DNA from: Meconema thalassinum
Lineage: Eukaryota > Arthropoda > Insecta > Orthoptera > Tettigoniidae
Direction of reading: 5' to 3'
Length of the DNA stretch: 64,000 nt
NCBI GenBank assembly: GCA_946902985.2
Contig: OX336396.1
Location: 239,336,297-239,400,296 of the forward strand
Numbering within the stretch: position 1 is the first letter of the stretch; every line of letters begins with the position of its first letter. Positions 9,099-20,087 of the stretch are shown in pieces. The notes beneath the pieces are model-generated. The model did no database searches and was not told where the DNA came from. It saw nothing but the letters and a program-made list of their open reading frames with translations. The translations under genes and the position numbers were made by a program.

Positions 9099-9785
9099 CA
9101 CGGCCATCCAGACAGCGCTCCGGCCGCTAAGCCTGTGTTCCGAGCGCTTTGGTGGAAGGTAGTTTCAGAAGTGTTGGAAGGAGCTTGGCTGGCTGAGCAC
9201 GCTGAAGTGTGCAGCCGATCCGTCAGTCGCTAGTCGAAACCAATGCGCTTTGTTGACAGCGTGTAAGTAAATCAGTTTCGCAGTGGTCATGACTGAACAG
9301 CATACAAAATAAGGAGTGGTGTAGCAGCAGTCTTTAAAGCAGAATGGGAAATTTCTTTTTTCTGTACAGCTTATAAAGGGCATGCCAAATGATTAGTGTG
9401 AAACAGAGATGTAATGTGTTATAATGAACTCAATTTGTTGTTGAATTTTCCTCTCTAATATGTTCACATTAAGTTTGGAATAAATCATAATATTCTTTAC
9501 TTAACACTTGTGTTCGTTTCCTGCACATTCCATACATCGGAGTACCATTCGATTTGTATCTGCGGTATATTTGTTATGGCAAAACAGCCCTATTAATATG
9601 TCAACAATCCCATAAGAGCCGTCGGCCACACGACTGCACGTACGTATCTAGTCAGCGTGGTTCGAACATCGTCCGTCTCCTCGCAGCCACAGTGTAGTGG
9701 TGGTAGGGGAAGGAGCGCTAGTCTGACTGCCCCGTGCTCCCCGAGCGCGGGCGCGCTCCCGGAGCGCAATGACTGGATAGCCCTG
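9099..9785 (+). mobile_element. Non-autonomous hAT element
   Basis: Flanked by GTTTAGAT (9091-9098) and GTCTAGAT (9786-9793), an 8-bp target duplication with one mismatch, the length used by hAT transposases. The ends are inverted relatives: CATCCAGACAGCGCTCCGG on the left and the complement of CCGGAGCGCAATGACTGGATAGCCCTG-type sequence on the right. A BED-finger-like coding remnant lies at 9330-9407. Most of the transposase is absent. Confidence 0.75.
9330..9407 (+). pseudogene. hAT transposase N-terminal remnant
   Basis: One frame reads VFKAEWEISFFCTAYKGHAK and then hits a stop. The block AEWE...FFC....G.A.CL.CN is typical of the N-terminus of hAT transposases and derived GTF2IRD2-like proteins. 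Only about 25 codons survive. Confidence 0.55.
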
Positions 9786-9909
9786 GTCTAGATAATCGCT
9801 CCAAATAGCTAATAAGATCGCTATTTGATCGCTCTAATAATAAATGAGTGTTATCCCAGTGGGCCAAGAAATGAACGCAACAAACCCTGTGTTTAACAAT
9901 AAGCCCATA

Positions 9910-10437
9910 ACCATAGTAATTCTACATATCATTTAACTAATTCCCTTGCGGTATATTTGTTATGAACTGGAGAATATGTGCTTTTCAACATGACTTTCTC
10001 TGCACACGTCGTCATACTATTCAGCATCATAATGGATTTGATCTTCCGTAAAACTACCGTCTCGACGTTCCTGACCCTGGTTATAGGATGCGGTCTTCAA
10101 GAGGTGCTCCTTTTGGAAGAGGGAGGATCATTCTGCCTCATACTTGCACTCCTGGGCAACGCAGTCGTCATGCCTATGGACATATTATTATCCTTCTGTA
10201 GATAAGCTCTCGATATTGTGCAAGTAGTCGTAGTTCATTAAAATACAGAAGTGAAAGAAAGGAAAATAAACGATGGTTATCCTGAGAGACTATCGATGCC
10301 GTCAAACATCTTTCCAAAGAACAGGCATTGTTTTTGGAAAGAGGTTGGACGGCATCGATAGTCTCTACGGGTAACCATCGTTCATAACAAATCCACGCAA
10401 TGGAATTAGTTAAATGATAATGTGCAATCACTATGGT
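9910..10437. mobile_element. Fold-back element with split left arm
   Basis: The right arm (10333-10437) is continuous. Its inverted partner is in two pieces: 9910-9966 (CATTTAACTAATTCC...GTTATGAAC) and 10271-10318 (CGATGGTTATCC...CTTTCCAAA). Between them lies a roughly 300-bp insert with a 75-codon open frame (9978-10205) that I do not recognise. Read without the insert, the element would be a hairpin with arms of about 105 bp. Confidence 0.65.
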
Positions 10438-11050
10438 ACAATAGCTCGAGCTCTAGTGAATGGGTTCAGGTTGAATGAATATACAGGAGAATTCTCACAT
10501 GTTTCCGCTAGAAGTTAAACATCAATTCTGAGACGCAGCTAAATAAGAACAAGAAGACGGAAGGAGAGAAATATAAACACAAGCAGAAATTGCTGGAAGA
10601 GGGAATACTAATGTTGAGGTGATAGTCCAGAAGACACACAGCAGTGAAGAATAAATACACTCGACTGAATTATTTAGAAAAAAAAGTAACATAGCACGTG
10701 ATTATAACTTCTATGTTTAAAGGAAGCATGGACGGCTCGTCATCACCGACAAACAGAATAACCAAACTTTACGAGCAGTTTACAGCGGAACGTACGCAGT
10801 TTTAGAAGAAAACGAACCCGAATTTCAATGTGGACAACCTGAAATGCCACAGTAACTGTGGACTAGGCCTACTGGGGAGACCACGTTAAAAAACGCGCCA
10901 TGTACTCTACCTCATGGTGGTGTGGAAATGAGTATTCCTGTGCGGTGCAGACCGAAAAGAGTATCAGTTTTAACACTTAGGCTACGTCTCGACCATATGA
11001 CGGCCCTAATAAATGCTCAACTTTATAGTAGAGTTTATCACCCAGTGATA
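10438..11050. other. No recognisable feature
   Basis: Nothing beyond ordinary A+T-rich sequence. Confidence 0.4.
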
Positions 11051-11063
11051 CATGACACGTTTT

Positions 11064-11171
11064 CTGGTGGCACTTTATGAGTTGTCTGGTGGTACTTGAG
11101 GTGTTGTCTGGTGGTAGGCCTACTTGACAGGTCTGGTGGTACTTGAGGTGTTGTCTTATGGTAGTTGTCTG
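11064..11171. repeat. Short minisatellite, about 22-bp unit
   Basis: TCTGGTGGTACTTGAGGTGTTG and variants occur four times head to tail, one interrupted by AGGCC. Confidence 0.75.
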
Positions 11172-11335
11172 TGTAAAACTCAGCAGTGTTTCGAGGTTTG
11201 TGCCGTGTCTTGTGTGGGGTTTCACCACGGACACCAAGTTGGCTTGGCGGGGACACCAAGAGCCCGCTGATGAGCCAGCTTGGTGTCCTAGGTGAAACCC
11301 CACACAAGACACGGCACAAAGCTAGAAAAATTACT
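11172..11335. mobile_element. Second head-to-head hammerhead-type repeat
   Basis: A palindrome with arms of about 55 bp: TTTGTGCCGTGTCTTGTGTG on the left and its complement on the right. Each arm is a 5'-truncated copy of the repeat at 1655-2076. The right arm retains the hammerhead core; the left arm retains only the region from stem II onwards. Confidence 0.65.
11250..11305 (+). ncRNA. Partial hammerhead with intact core
   Basis: CTGATGA is at 11267-11273, GAAA at 11294-11297, stem I 3' strand GCCCG at 11262-11266. The loop I/loop II complement GGACACCAAG (11251-11260) and CTTGGTGTCC (11279-11288) is preserved exactly. Stem II is GCC with GGT, paired although both strands changed relative to the copy at 1943-2014. 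The GTC cleavage site and stem I 5' strand are lost at the inversion joint. Confidence 0.5.
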
Positions 11336-11368
11336 TGACGTTACAGACAGAGAGGAATATGGCTTCGA

Positions 11369-11482
11369 GTAGCGGAGAAAGCCGAAGTGTTACGATTGGT
11401 TACAAAGTACATCATGTCTTCAAGTCATCACTTGGTAGCGGAGAAAGCCATATATTTACGATCGGTTACGAAGTGAGAAGCT
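11369..11482. repeat. Pair of direct repeats
   Basis: GTAGCGGAGAAAGCC followed by TTACGATYGGTTAC occurs at 11369 and again at 11443, a 74-bp offset. Confidence 0.7.
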
Positions 11483-11650
11483 TATATCCTCTTTGTTTCA
11501 AAGGTTTCAAATGTTTGTTTCAAAGGGCGCGATTTGCCTATGTGTGATAAAGTGAATACTGCAGTAATACTGCAGTGAATACGGCAGTAATTTTTGGCCA
11601 CACAGAAGCCAATAGTTTCTCACTCTGCTTCGTAAGCCTGCAGTTTCTTA

Positions 11651-11775
11651 GGGACGTAGTGGCGCAACGGCCACGCTATGGGTCTCTCACCGCGGTGGAC
11701 CGGTTTCGATTCCCGGTCAGTACAAGTGAGATTTTTTTAAATATATATTTGCAGCCAATGGTCATAGCGGGGTAA
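11651..11775 (+). mobile_element. tRNA-derived SINE head
   Basis: AGTGGCGCAACGGCCACGC acts as an A-box-like segment and GGTTTCGATTCCC as a B box. It is followed by a short A/T tail, so only the head or a very short SINE is present. Confidence 0.5.
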
Positions 11776-12402
11776 TTTCAAAGTGAAATTCCATGTTCCG
11801 TGGTTCGGATTCCACGTAAAATGGAGGTCCCGTCGCTCAAAATCGTAAAATTAACGGTCACGTAAAACTGCATGCTGCCTTCCAATAGTTCCTCGCTTAG
11901 CTTGCTACGCATGACATGTGTCGTGTATTTTGTGTACCATACATTGGCAACAACCTGTGTGCATATCGGTAACAGTTGAAGACACCTTATGCGCCTCTTT
12001 CAGTAGCAGTCGAGCAATGACAATTGCCGTCTTTGAATGAACAAGAAATAACGACTCAAGTCACATATTTATGTAATTTAGCACATATTTCCTGTGCAGT
12101 AGTGATAATGGGCAGTAATTGCAATACCATACACAATCCTTGATTATATCGTTGTTAAATTATTTGTGTTGTTTGACAGTGGAATACTGGAGATCGAGTA
12201 TGCGACTGAGTCTTGCTACCATAAGATGTTCGAATATGCGGAAGGACGTATTAAAAATAGTTTCCTGAAATCCTACAAGGTGAAAATTTATAACTGTACC
12301 ATGTATCAAAATGGCGGTCAAAGCGAAAGCCATTCGACTCTCCCCGCTGCTGTTCGCTGACTCGAAGCCATGTTCCCCTCTGTCTATACCGTCAAGTGAA
12401 AA
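11776..12402. other. No recognisable feature
   Basis: No convincing open frame; a B-box-like GGTTCGGATTCC near 11802 may be another SINE scrap. Confidence 0.3.
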
Positions 12403-12445
12403 ATGCTGAGTTTTAATTCACTGGCCGTGAAAGCCAATATACCAT
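12403..12445 (+). repeat. Fragment of the hammerhead-type repeat
   Basis: TGCTGAGTTTTAATTCACTG and on through GAAAGCCAATATACCATC matches 1790-1832 almost exactly; the ribozyme part is absent. Confidence 0.7.
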
Positions 12446-12476
12446 CTGTCTGGGTAAAATTTAAAAGTACGAATAC

Positions 12477-12479
<3 letters not shown>

Positions 12480-12512
<33 letters not shown>
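12480..12512. repeat. (TA)n microsatellite
   Basis: Pure TA run of about 32 bp. Confidence 0.95.
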
Positions 12513-12514
<2 letters not shown>

Positions 12515-12905
12515 ACCCATGTGAGTAATCTCGATGGAAAATATGCTTCTGCCTCCAGCTAGCTTCAGGACTCGAGGGTGTACCGTCCTCCCACAGAGCA
12601 GTTGCATACTTTGGATTTGAGGCTAAAAGGTATCAACTCTAAAATGATAAGGCACAACTCTATTCTGAAACTTTAATTCAGTAAATAAAATCATGGCTTT
12701 TAACAAATAAAACAATCCCCATAACCATAAAACAAAAGCAAACAAAAATTACTTTCCACAATCCACCAATATGAACATAATATAATCATAATAAAATCAT
12801 ATCATACCACAAACCTTTACCCTTATGTGAACTTCACAAGGATATTCTAGTGCGCTGATGCACGTACAACTTCAGAAACAAACTATACATTGATTCTACT
12901 GTCAT
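12513..12905. other. No recognisable feature
   Basis: Sequence before the RTE 3' end, without motifs. Confidence 0.4.
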
Positions 12906-15900
12906 ACAATGTGTTGTTGTTTGAGTCTTCAGTCTTTTGACTGGTTTGATGCAGCTCTCCATGCCTCCCTGTCCTGAGCTAATCGTTTCATCTCTACATA
13001 GCTACCACACCCTACATCCGAGGCAATCTGTTTAACATATTCTAACCTTGGTCTACCCCTACAGTTCTTGTCCTCGACCCTTCCTTCCATAACTAAGCTT
13101 GCTATTCCTGGGTGCCTTAGTATGTGTCCTACCAACCTATCTCTTCTCTTCATTAGCAGTCGCCAGAAACATCTCTCCTCTCCCACTCGTCTTAATACCT
13201 CTTTGTTTGTAACCCTATCTACCCATCTGATCTTCATCATTCTCCTGTAACACCACATTTCAAATGCTTCAATTCTCCTCTTTTCTGCTGCACCAATAGT
13301 CCAAGTTTCACTTCCATAGAGCGCCACGCTCCAGACAAAGGCTTTCAAAAATGACTTCCTAATACCTAAATCTATATTCGATGTCAGCAGATTCCTTTTT
13401 TGTAGAAATGCTTTTCTTGCCTGAGCCAACCTACTTTTTATATCCTCTTTGCTTCGTCCATCACTGGTTATTCTGCTTCCTAAGTAACAGAAATCTCCTA
13501 CTTCCTTCAGCTTTTCACCTGCCAATTTGATCTCCATAGAGGTTTGTGATTTATTTCGGCTGCATTCCAGTATTTTTGTTTTACATTTATTAATTTTCAT
13601 CATGAATTCTTTCCGTAATACGGAGTCCATACCATTCAAAAACTCATTCAAATCCTCAGGCTTGTTGGCCAAGATGACGATGTCATCAGCAAATCTCAGA
13701 GTTGAAATTATTTCTCCTTGAATCTTCACTCCCACTTTAAATTTTTCTCTAATTTCCTTCATTGCTTGTTCAATGTAAAGATTGAAAAGTATGGGTGATA
13801 AGTTGCAGCCTTGCCTTACACCTTTCTGAATACCAGCTTCTCTCTCATGTCCTTCAACTCGAATGACTGCTGTCTGGTTTCTGTATAGATTGTATATCAC
13901 CCTCCTATCCCTGTACTTTATTCCAATCGATTTCAAAATGTCAAACAATTTAGTCCAATCAACGTTATCAAAAGCCTTTTCTGAGTCTACAAAAGCCATG
14001 AACGTTCTCTTATCTTTCCTTATTCTACCTTCCAAAATCAGCCTAAGACTTAGTACAGCTTCCCTTGTTCCTACATTTCTCCTGAAACCAAACTGGTCTT
14101 CACCCAACTCCGTTTCTATCTGGCTCTCAATCCTCTTGTAAATTATTCTAGACAGGATCTTTGAAGCAAGAGTAATCAAGCTGATTGTACGGTAATCTTC
14201 ACATCTGTCAGCTCCCACTTTCTTTGGTATAGGGATGATTACATTCTTCTTGAAATCAGGGGGTACCTCACCTGTCTCATAAATCCTACACACCAAGTGA
14301 AATAACCTGATCAGACCTTCCTCTCCTATGCAGCGTAGCAACTCAATCGGTATATCATCTATGCCTGGTGCTTTGTTCCTGCTTAAGTCTTCCAAAGCTC
14401 TATCAAATTCTGATCTCAATATTAAATCTCCTTTCGCATCCTCATCAATTTCCTCCTCCCTTTCCATTACATGATTCTCAATCTCCTTTCCCTTATACAA
14501 ACTCTCTATGTAAGCTTTCCATCTCTCAACCTTTTCTTCCCTATCTGTTAGAGGCTTTCCATTTGTGTCCTTAATTTTACAGCACTTAGTCTTCTTTTCC
14601 CCAAAAGTATTCTTAATCCTTCGATAAGCTGTGTCTACTTTTCCTAATTTCAAACAATTTTCTATACCAGCACATTTCTCTTTCAACCATTCTTCTTTCG
14701 CTTCCTTGCACTTCTTGTTAACCTCATTTCTCAGACGTCTGTATTCTGCTTTCCCCTTTTCATCTCTTACATTCTTGTGCTTCCGCCTTTCATCCATCAA
14801 TTCGAGTATATCCTGAGTGATCCACGGTTTTCTACCTATTCTCTCTTTCCTACCAATGTTTTCTTCTGCGGATTTTGTTATTTCATTCCTCAAAAGTGCC
14901 CATTCGTCTGCAATTGAAGTTTGTTTAGGGTTTTTCATTAGTCCTTCCTTTATACTCTTCTTGAATCTTTCGTTTACATCCTTCTCTTTCAGTCTGTCTA
15001 TTGCCCACCTTTTTGGCTTTTGACTTTTCTTCAGTTTCTTCAACTTTAATCTGCATTTCATTACAACCAGATTGTGGTCAGAGTTTATGTCAGCACCAGG
15101 ATATGTTTTACAATCCAAAATCTGGTTTCGAAACCTCTGCTTGACCATAATGAAGTCGATATGGTAACGCCCTGTATCTCCTGGTCTCATCCATGTGTAT
15201 ATTCTTCTATTGTGGTTATTGAATAAGGTGTTAGCTATGACCAACTCATGCTCAGTGCAGAATTCTACCAGCCTGCTTCCTCGATCATTCCTTTCACCTA
15301 ATCCGAAATCTCCTACTATCTTCCCTTCTCTCCCTTTTCCTACCACAGCATTCCAATCTCCCATTACTATAACATTTTCATCACCCTTGATATACCTCAG
15401 AATTTCGTCTATTTCATCGTAGACCTTTTCAACATCCTCATCATCAGCTTGACTGGTAGGCATATAGACTTGTACCACTGTGGTGCAGGTAGGTTTAGTA
15501 TTTATTTTTGCTACAATAATCCGTTCACTATATTGCTCATAATATTCCACCCGCTGTCCAAGTTTCCTACTCAATATGAGGCCAACCCCTGCTTGGCCAT
15601 TGTTTGATTTAGTGCTAATGACCCTATAGTCTCCTGACCAATAGTCCTGTTCTTCCTGCCAGCGCATTTCACTAATCCCAACCAAATCCAACCTCAACCT
15701 ATCCATTTCCCTTTCTAAGTTTTCTAACCTTCCATTTCCTAGCAGACTTCTAACATTCCACGCTCCGATCCGTAGAATGTCAGAGTTCCTCTTTGTCACT
15801 TCTGTGATGTTAACCCCCTCTCGAGTAGTCCCCACCCGGAGATCCGAACGGGGGACTAGTTTACCTCCGGATTGAAATTTTACAAGGGAGGAGGCCATCA

Positions 15901-16000
15901 TCACATGTATTTATGCATAGAGAGGTGCATATCCTCGGGAATAGCAAACGGCTGTAGTTTCCCCTTGCTTTCAGCCGTGCAGCAGGACGCAGTGTAGCCA
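12906..16000 (-). mobile_element. Near full-length RTE LINE, copy B
   Basis: Minus orientation. The 3' end at about 12906-12930 reads ACTGAAGACTCAAACAACAA, the same tail start as copy A. The whole ORF2 is open. The 5' boundary is uncertain: a leader of at least 90 bp precedes the first ATG. I found no target duplication, so the right limit of 16000 is approximate. Copy A (4281-7628) and copy C (29313-29795) belong to the same family. Confidence 0.85.
12929..15904 (-). CDS. RTE-clade endonuclease/reverse transcriptase (ORF2)
   Basis: A 991-residue uninterrupted protein that makes and inserts new LINE copies by target-primed reverse transcription. The N-terminal APE-type endonuclease (residues ~43-285) has GAWN (N50), GISEMRW (E79), MGDWN (D183, N185), HIDFI (~249) and NSDHN (D276, H277), so all expected catalytic positions are present. 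The RT domain (~505-770) has NKAPGIDDIP, QFGFRRNVGT, motif A FVDSEKAFDNV (D640), motif B RQGCNLSPILFN, and motif C FADD (738-741). The C-terminus has ALYGSETW and an RRIEAFEMWCYRRM block. Such proteins are often annotated as craniofacial development protein 2-like because that bovine gene captured an RTE endonuclease. The start is the first of three adjacent ATGs; another of these could serve. No frameshift or stop: the copy may be young or still active. Confidence 0.93.
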   Translation of the reverse strand: MMMASSLVKFQSGGKLVPRSDLRVGTTREGVNITEVTKRNSDILRIGAWNVRSLLGNGRLENLEREMDRLRLDLVGISEMRWQEEQDYWSGDYRVISTKSNNGQAGVGLILSRKLGQRVEYYEQYSERIIVAKINTKPTCTTVVQVYMPTSQADDEDVEKVYDEIDEILRYIKGDENVIVMGDWNAVVGKGREGKIVGDFGLGERNDRGSRLVEFCTEHELVIANTLFNNHNRRIYTWMRPGDTGRYHIDFIMVKQRFRNQILDCKTYPGADINSDHNLVVMKCRLKLKKLKKSQKPKRWAIDRLKEKDVNERFKKSIKEGLMKNPKQTSIADEWALLRNEITKSAEENIGRKERIGRKPWITQDILELMDERRKHKNVRDEKGKAEYRRLRNEVNKKCKEAKEEWLKEKCAGIENCLKLGKVDTAYRRIKNTFGEKKTKCCKIKDTNGKPLTDREEKVERWKAYIESLYKGKEIENHVMEREEEIDEDAKGDLILRSEFDRALEDLSRNKAPGIDDIPIELLRCIGEEGLIRLFHLVCRIYETGEVPPDFKKNVIIPIPKKVGADRCEDYRTISLITLASKILSRIIYKRIESQIETELGEDQFGFRRNVGTREAVLSLRLILEGRIRKDKRTFMAFVDSEKAFDNVDWTKLFDILKSIGIKYRDRRVIYNLYRNQTAVIRVEGHEREAGIQKGVRQGCNLSPILFNLYIEQAMKEIREKFKVGVKIQGEIISTLRFADDIVILANKPEDLNEFLNGMDSVLRKEFMMKINKCKTKILECSRNKSQTSMEIKLAGEKLKEVGDFCYLGSRITSDGRSKEDIKSRLAQARKAFLQKRNLLTSNIDLGIRKSFLKAFVWSVALYGSETWTIGAAEKRRIEAFEMWCYRRMMKIRWVDRVTNKEVLRRVGEERCFWRLLMKRRDRLVGHILRHPGIASLVMEGRVEDKNCRGRPRLEYVKQIASDVGCGSYVEMKRLAQDREAWRAASNQSKD

Positions 16001-16057
16001 TTATTTGGCTTATATTATCAATATCTTAACCGTCTATAAGACTAGTTAAGAATTGAT

Positions 16058-16092
16058 TTATTCTGAAAGGCTGCTACTCCCTTTCAGAATAA
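16058..16092 (-). other. Perfect 13-bp hairpin just upstream of the RTE leader
   Basis: TTATTCTGAAAGG (16058-16070) pairs exactly with CCTTTCAGAATAA (16080-16092) around a 9-nt loop. It lies about 150 bp 5' of the RTE start codon on the element's strand; whether it belongs to the element is unknown. Confidence 0.6.
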
Positions 16093-16738
16093 GTAAAGAG
16101 CAATTCTACTAACAAAAATACTAACCTTCTACTGTACTAACAATTAAATACCAAAATTCTACTAACGAAAAAATACTAAAGTTCCACCAACAACAAATAC
16201 TACCACTAAAACAGTCTGTCACCAGACACACTCACATGCAATCACACATCACAGTCTACTGAAACAATGAACTATAACTAATAAGCAATGCAACTGTTAC
16301 CAGACACACTCACACACCACAGTCTAATAGAACAATGACATATATCTAATAGACAAACTAACTAGCTACTTACAACTAACTACATACTTACTGTACTGTT
16401 ATTTATTTTATATATTATAATATTCCAAGATGGCGGGTGCGCATAATATTAATTTTTATGTAGTCATTACTTGAGTACTGCCAAAAAGCCATAAAAGGGC
16501 TGCTTCCCTTAATTTTTATAGGTAAATAAAAAAAATTGGCATGTATGTTTATTTTAATTCATGTTTGACGTTAAGCTGATAGATTATTTTGATGTCCACG
16601 TAAGACAAAACTGAAAATATTGACCAGAGTGGAAGCATACCGTTTTCAAGGTTTAAAAAGGTATTTTCCCTTTTCAATTATTTTAAAAGGTTTTGAATAC
16701 TGCACAAGATGAATAATAATTGAGTATGTTATAAAATG
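16093..16738. other. A/C-rich sequence with a diverged tandem pair
   Basis: Around 16205-16345 a segment with CCAGACACACTCACA and CACAGTCTAMTRRAACAATGA is repeated about 85 bp apart. It might be RTE 5' leader or flanking DNA. A lone CCAAGATGGCGGG lies at about 16425. Confidence 0.35.
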
Positions 16739-16770
16739 TAATAATAATAGTAATAATAATAATAATAATA

Positions 16771-16811
<41 letters not shown>
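16739..16811. repeat. (TAA)n microsatellite
   Basis: About 24 TAA units with a few TAG interruptions. Confidence 0.95.
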
Positions 16812-16812
<1 letters not shown>

Positions 16813-16924
16813 TATTCCATTTAATGGTGCTCGAGTACTTGGTATGGCATGAGGGTGGTGCTCACAGTCCCAAAAAGGTTGTTGAGAACGCCTGATCTAC
16901 AGTAGGCTAGTATAGCACGATTAC

Positions 16925-17110
16925 TTCCTAATGGGACACCTCTTGGTGTAGCGGCTAGCATTTTGGCTATCGCCCCCTGACGTCCGAGTTGGATTCTGCC
17001 AAGAAACTTAATTCTGATCTGAGGGCTGGCTTGAGGTACACTCAGCTTCGTGAGGCTACGACGACAAGAGGTGGATTTTGATTGTAGGCTGTAACCCAAA
17101 AAGAATTACA
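16925..17110 (+). mobile_element. Degenerate tRNA-derived SINE
   Basis: GGTGTAGCGGCTAGC resembles an A box and GAGTTGGATTCTGCC a decayed B box; the body has the CTCAGCTTCGTGAGGCTACG block shared in part with the SINEs at 655 and 32098. Confidence 0.5.
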
Positions 17111-17446
17111 ACGGAACTCAGACAGACAGATGATGAATTTTGGGAGAGTATTTTTTCCCGTTACTTGACCAGTCTTCTAAACATGTCATCCTTCCCAAGA
17201 TTATAGACTCAAGACGGAGTAGATGTATGTCAATATGAAACTCTGTTTACATTATTAGACACCCTCTATTTTACTCAGTACTGGTAATATTCCAGGCGCT
17301 ACCAGAGTGGTGTGTTTATATGCTATAGAAAGATGCACGTCAATTATTACGCAGTGTGTATTCACTCCCGAAATCCATTCCTCACTTCTGTGTTGTATAG
17401 CTTTCTGAAGATTGGTAGGACTCGAGTTCAGATTTTTAAATATGAA

Positions 17447-17514
17447 AAATCCACAGCCTGCTTCCAGTCTCCGACCGGGTCAGGAATGGAATGAATGAAG
17501 CCCCCATCTAGCGG
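17447..17514 (-). mobile_element. SINE 3' fragment (ccgctagatggggg family)
   Basis: Matches the 3' end of the SINEs at 26502-26837 and 35106-35432: AAAATCCACAGCCTGCTTCC through CCCCCATCTAGCGGCGA. Confidence 0.75.
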
Positions 17515-20087
17515 CGACTTCTTTAATTTCACAAAATTACTGATTCATAAAATCTTCTTAATTTGACAATTATGTGTACCGTGTGTGTTTTGATCTTTCT
17601 TTTCCCACCAAATGCTTTACATGCATTAGCCTATTCTGGTGTTGCACAGCAAACTACGTGCAACTCCATAATTATGTAAGCTACCCCTACTCCACTATTT
17701 ATTTAGTTCCACTGCATGCCGTTTGTGATTTCAATTTTAAAACCGTTATGTTATTGCTGTGTCGGATGGTACAATCAAACTACCTTGCGCGCGTAGCCTG
17801 TGGAATCTGGTAACCAACTTCTGAAAAAGTTGTCAGTGACAGTATAAATGCAACGTCTAACCATTCGTTAGATAGCTAAAATCATGAACCATCAGGATAA
17901 TATATAATTATCAATGTGTTCTTAAACCACATGGCTTCATTACTCAACATGACAATATTTCACTTCAAGTCATTAACAGGGTCTAAAATCTGTTCCTTTC
18001 AAACTTTACTTTTACGGTCCGTCTGGCCGTCCCCAGACCCTCTCCCCGAGCGGTCGGCATACAATAGGAGTATGGAAGGGGGTTCCAACATTAACTCGAC
18101 CCTCGCTTTATGTCTGAAGGCTTATTTCCAAAGCATTGTAAGATTTTACAAGACAAACTGTGCTCCCAATGACACACATATCTCAATGGATTTTAACTGA
18201 ATATTATGCACACAGGTAGTGAATGAGCTTTATATTTATTCCTACCCCGAGGATAAATAATAACTGGCACCAAACTAGGCCCATTTCAACATGAAGGTAC
18301 GAGGTTCGTAAAACATTGGTCTAGTAGGCAACCGGTGTATTAAATAAATTATGCGGTCAGTCCAAGCTGCCGACATTTGAGGTTCGCTTCAACAAGCCGA
18401 ATCACTCAACAATAAGTTCTCGGGAAATCATAAAGTGTCGAGGTGTCCAACGTTTGCCTCGCACCTACATGGGATTTCTATCCGGAACATTTCATCCATC
18501 ATCAGAGTTAGGGTCCAACACTAAACACTCTGGCACAAATCATATCTCCAATTATGCTCATGGCATAGGAGACTTCATACGTAGAATAGACCACCTGGCT
18601 CCTTCACCTAATGTTGCGACTTCGTCCTATAATATTAAGAGAAATCTATCAATTACTCTATAAGCTTCTCACATAAGCTGCAAATTCAATTCACTAAAAG
18701 CTCTTCCATTCCTGGCATAATTATATTCCCATTAATACAATATTCTGATATCAAACTCTTTCTTTAATCCCGTAATGTAATCTTACTGTATAATCTTACT
18801 GCTTGGAACGATAAGTCTTGCAATTAGCGTAATTATTTCCTGTTTACAACAATTTCCTGATGCGTTCATTAATACCTTTGATATTCATAATTATTATTAT
18901 TATTATTCTCACTGACATAAATTACCAAATCATTCCTTATTATTATTATTATATTTCTGACATAATTTACCAAAATCCGACACAACCAATCATCTCAAAA
19001 CTCGAACAACTGTGCTCGTAACATTTACATAACTGATTGCCATCTTAATTAATAGTGGTAATGATTAATCCACTTATTGATGCACATTAACATCTCAACT
19101 GTATGAAAATCAACACGATACTGATTAAACCTGGAGGGTCTACCTCCTAATCTGATTCTTACTGGCATCTTTACTGAAATCACATAACATGCAGTGGCCT
19201 ATATTCTCTAATTAACCATAATTTGTGGGGTACTCACATATCTCTAGGCTCCTCATGGTGGCTCCAACCAATCATATCCTTCCAAGCCGCCCGCCATATG
19301 CTGGTTTAACGCGACATTTTTATCTTGAATACACACATTTTATGACACATATTTTTCGTTAACCATACGGCACTTTGCATTTCTATAATGAAGCTATTGC
19401 TTCCAAACATGTGACACTTTATAACACTTATTAAATCACTACTTCAAAAGATATTTTACATATGCTTTATACATAACACACGCCACTTTGTACACTTTTC
19501 ATTGCTTGAAATTCCCTAGCAAAGATATCAAAATTGCAGGTGTCGACGGCATCTCCCGTGCTCCTATCAACTCCTGATTGAAAGTCTGGTTTACCTGCCC
19601 TCGGAATTCACCAACAGTTTTTATCCATACTCCTACGGTAAGCTTCCTGCGTTGCATAAATATGCTAACTTCCGTCCTGAGCGTTATTATTTGGTATCCT
19701 TACGACATTACCAAATGCTTCGTAAAGTTTCTCCAGCGCATTCCAGCGTAATTAGACGAATGATCAGTCGATATTTGATACATTGCGCTTAACACTGTCC
19801 ATAACTTTACACAAATTTGTTATTATTTACAATAGTTCTGCCACTCATCTTACGCGGTGCTTCCTAAGTGAACACGCCATTGCTCGTACTGCTGAGTATA
19901 CCTGCAGCGCGATTATTATTAAAGAAAAGCTTATTAAATGCTTCACTCAAATGTAGAACTCTTTGTTCGCGCGTCCTTTCATGAGCCGGACCAACATATG
20001 TTCCGCCATGACGACTGTCTGCGACTCTCTTGACAAACTGTGACGAACTGGCTCCAACCGTCTGCAACTAGTGTAAGACTGACTTAA
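17515..20087. other. No recognisable gene or element
   Basis: A+T-rich sequence with short ATT runs at about 18892 and 18938. Open frames are below 100 codons and show no motif. It may be unique intergenic or intronic DNA. Confidence 0.35.

Noticed and set aside
9978..10205. 75-codon frame in the split fold-back element as a membrane peptide gene
   Set aside because: Hydrophobic but without family match or regulatory context; retained only as part of the insert description.
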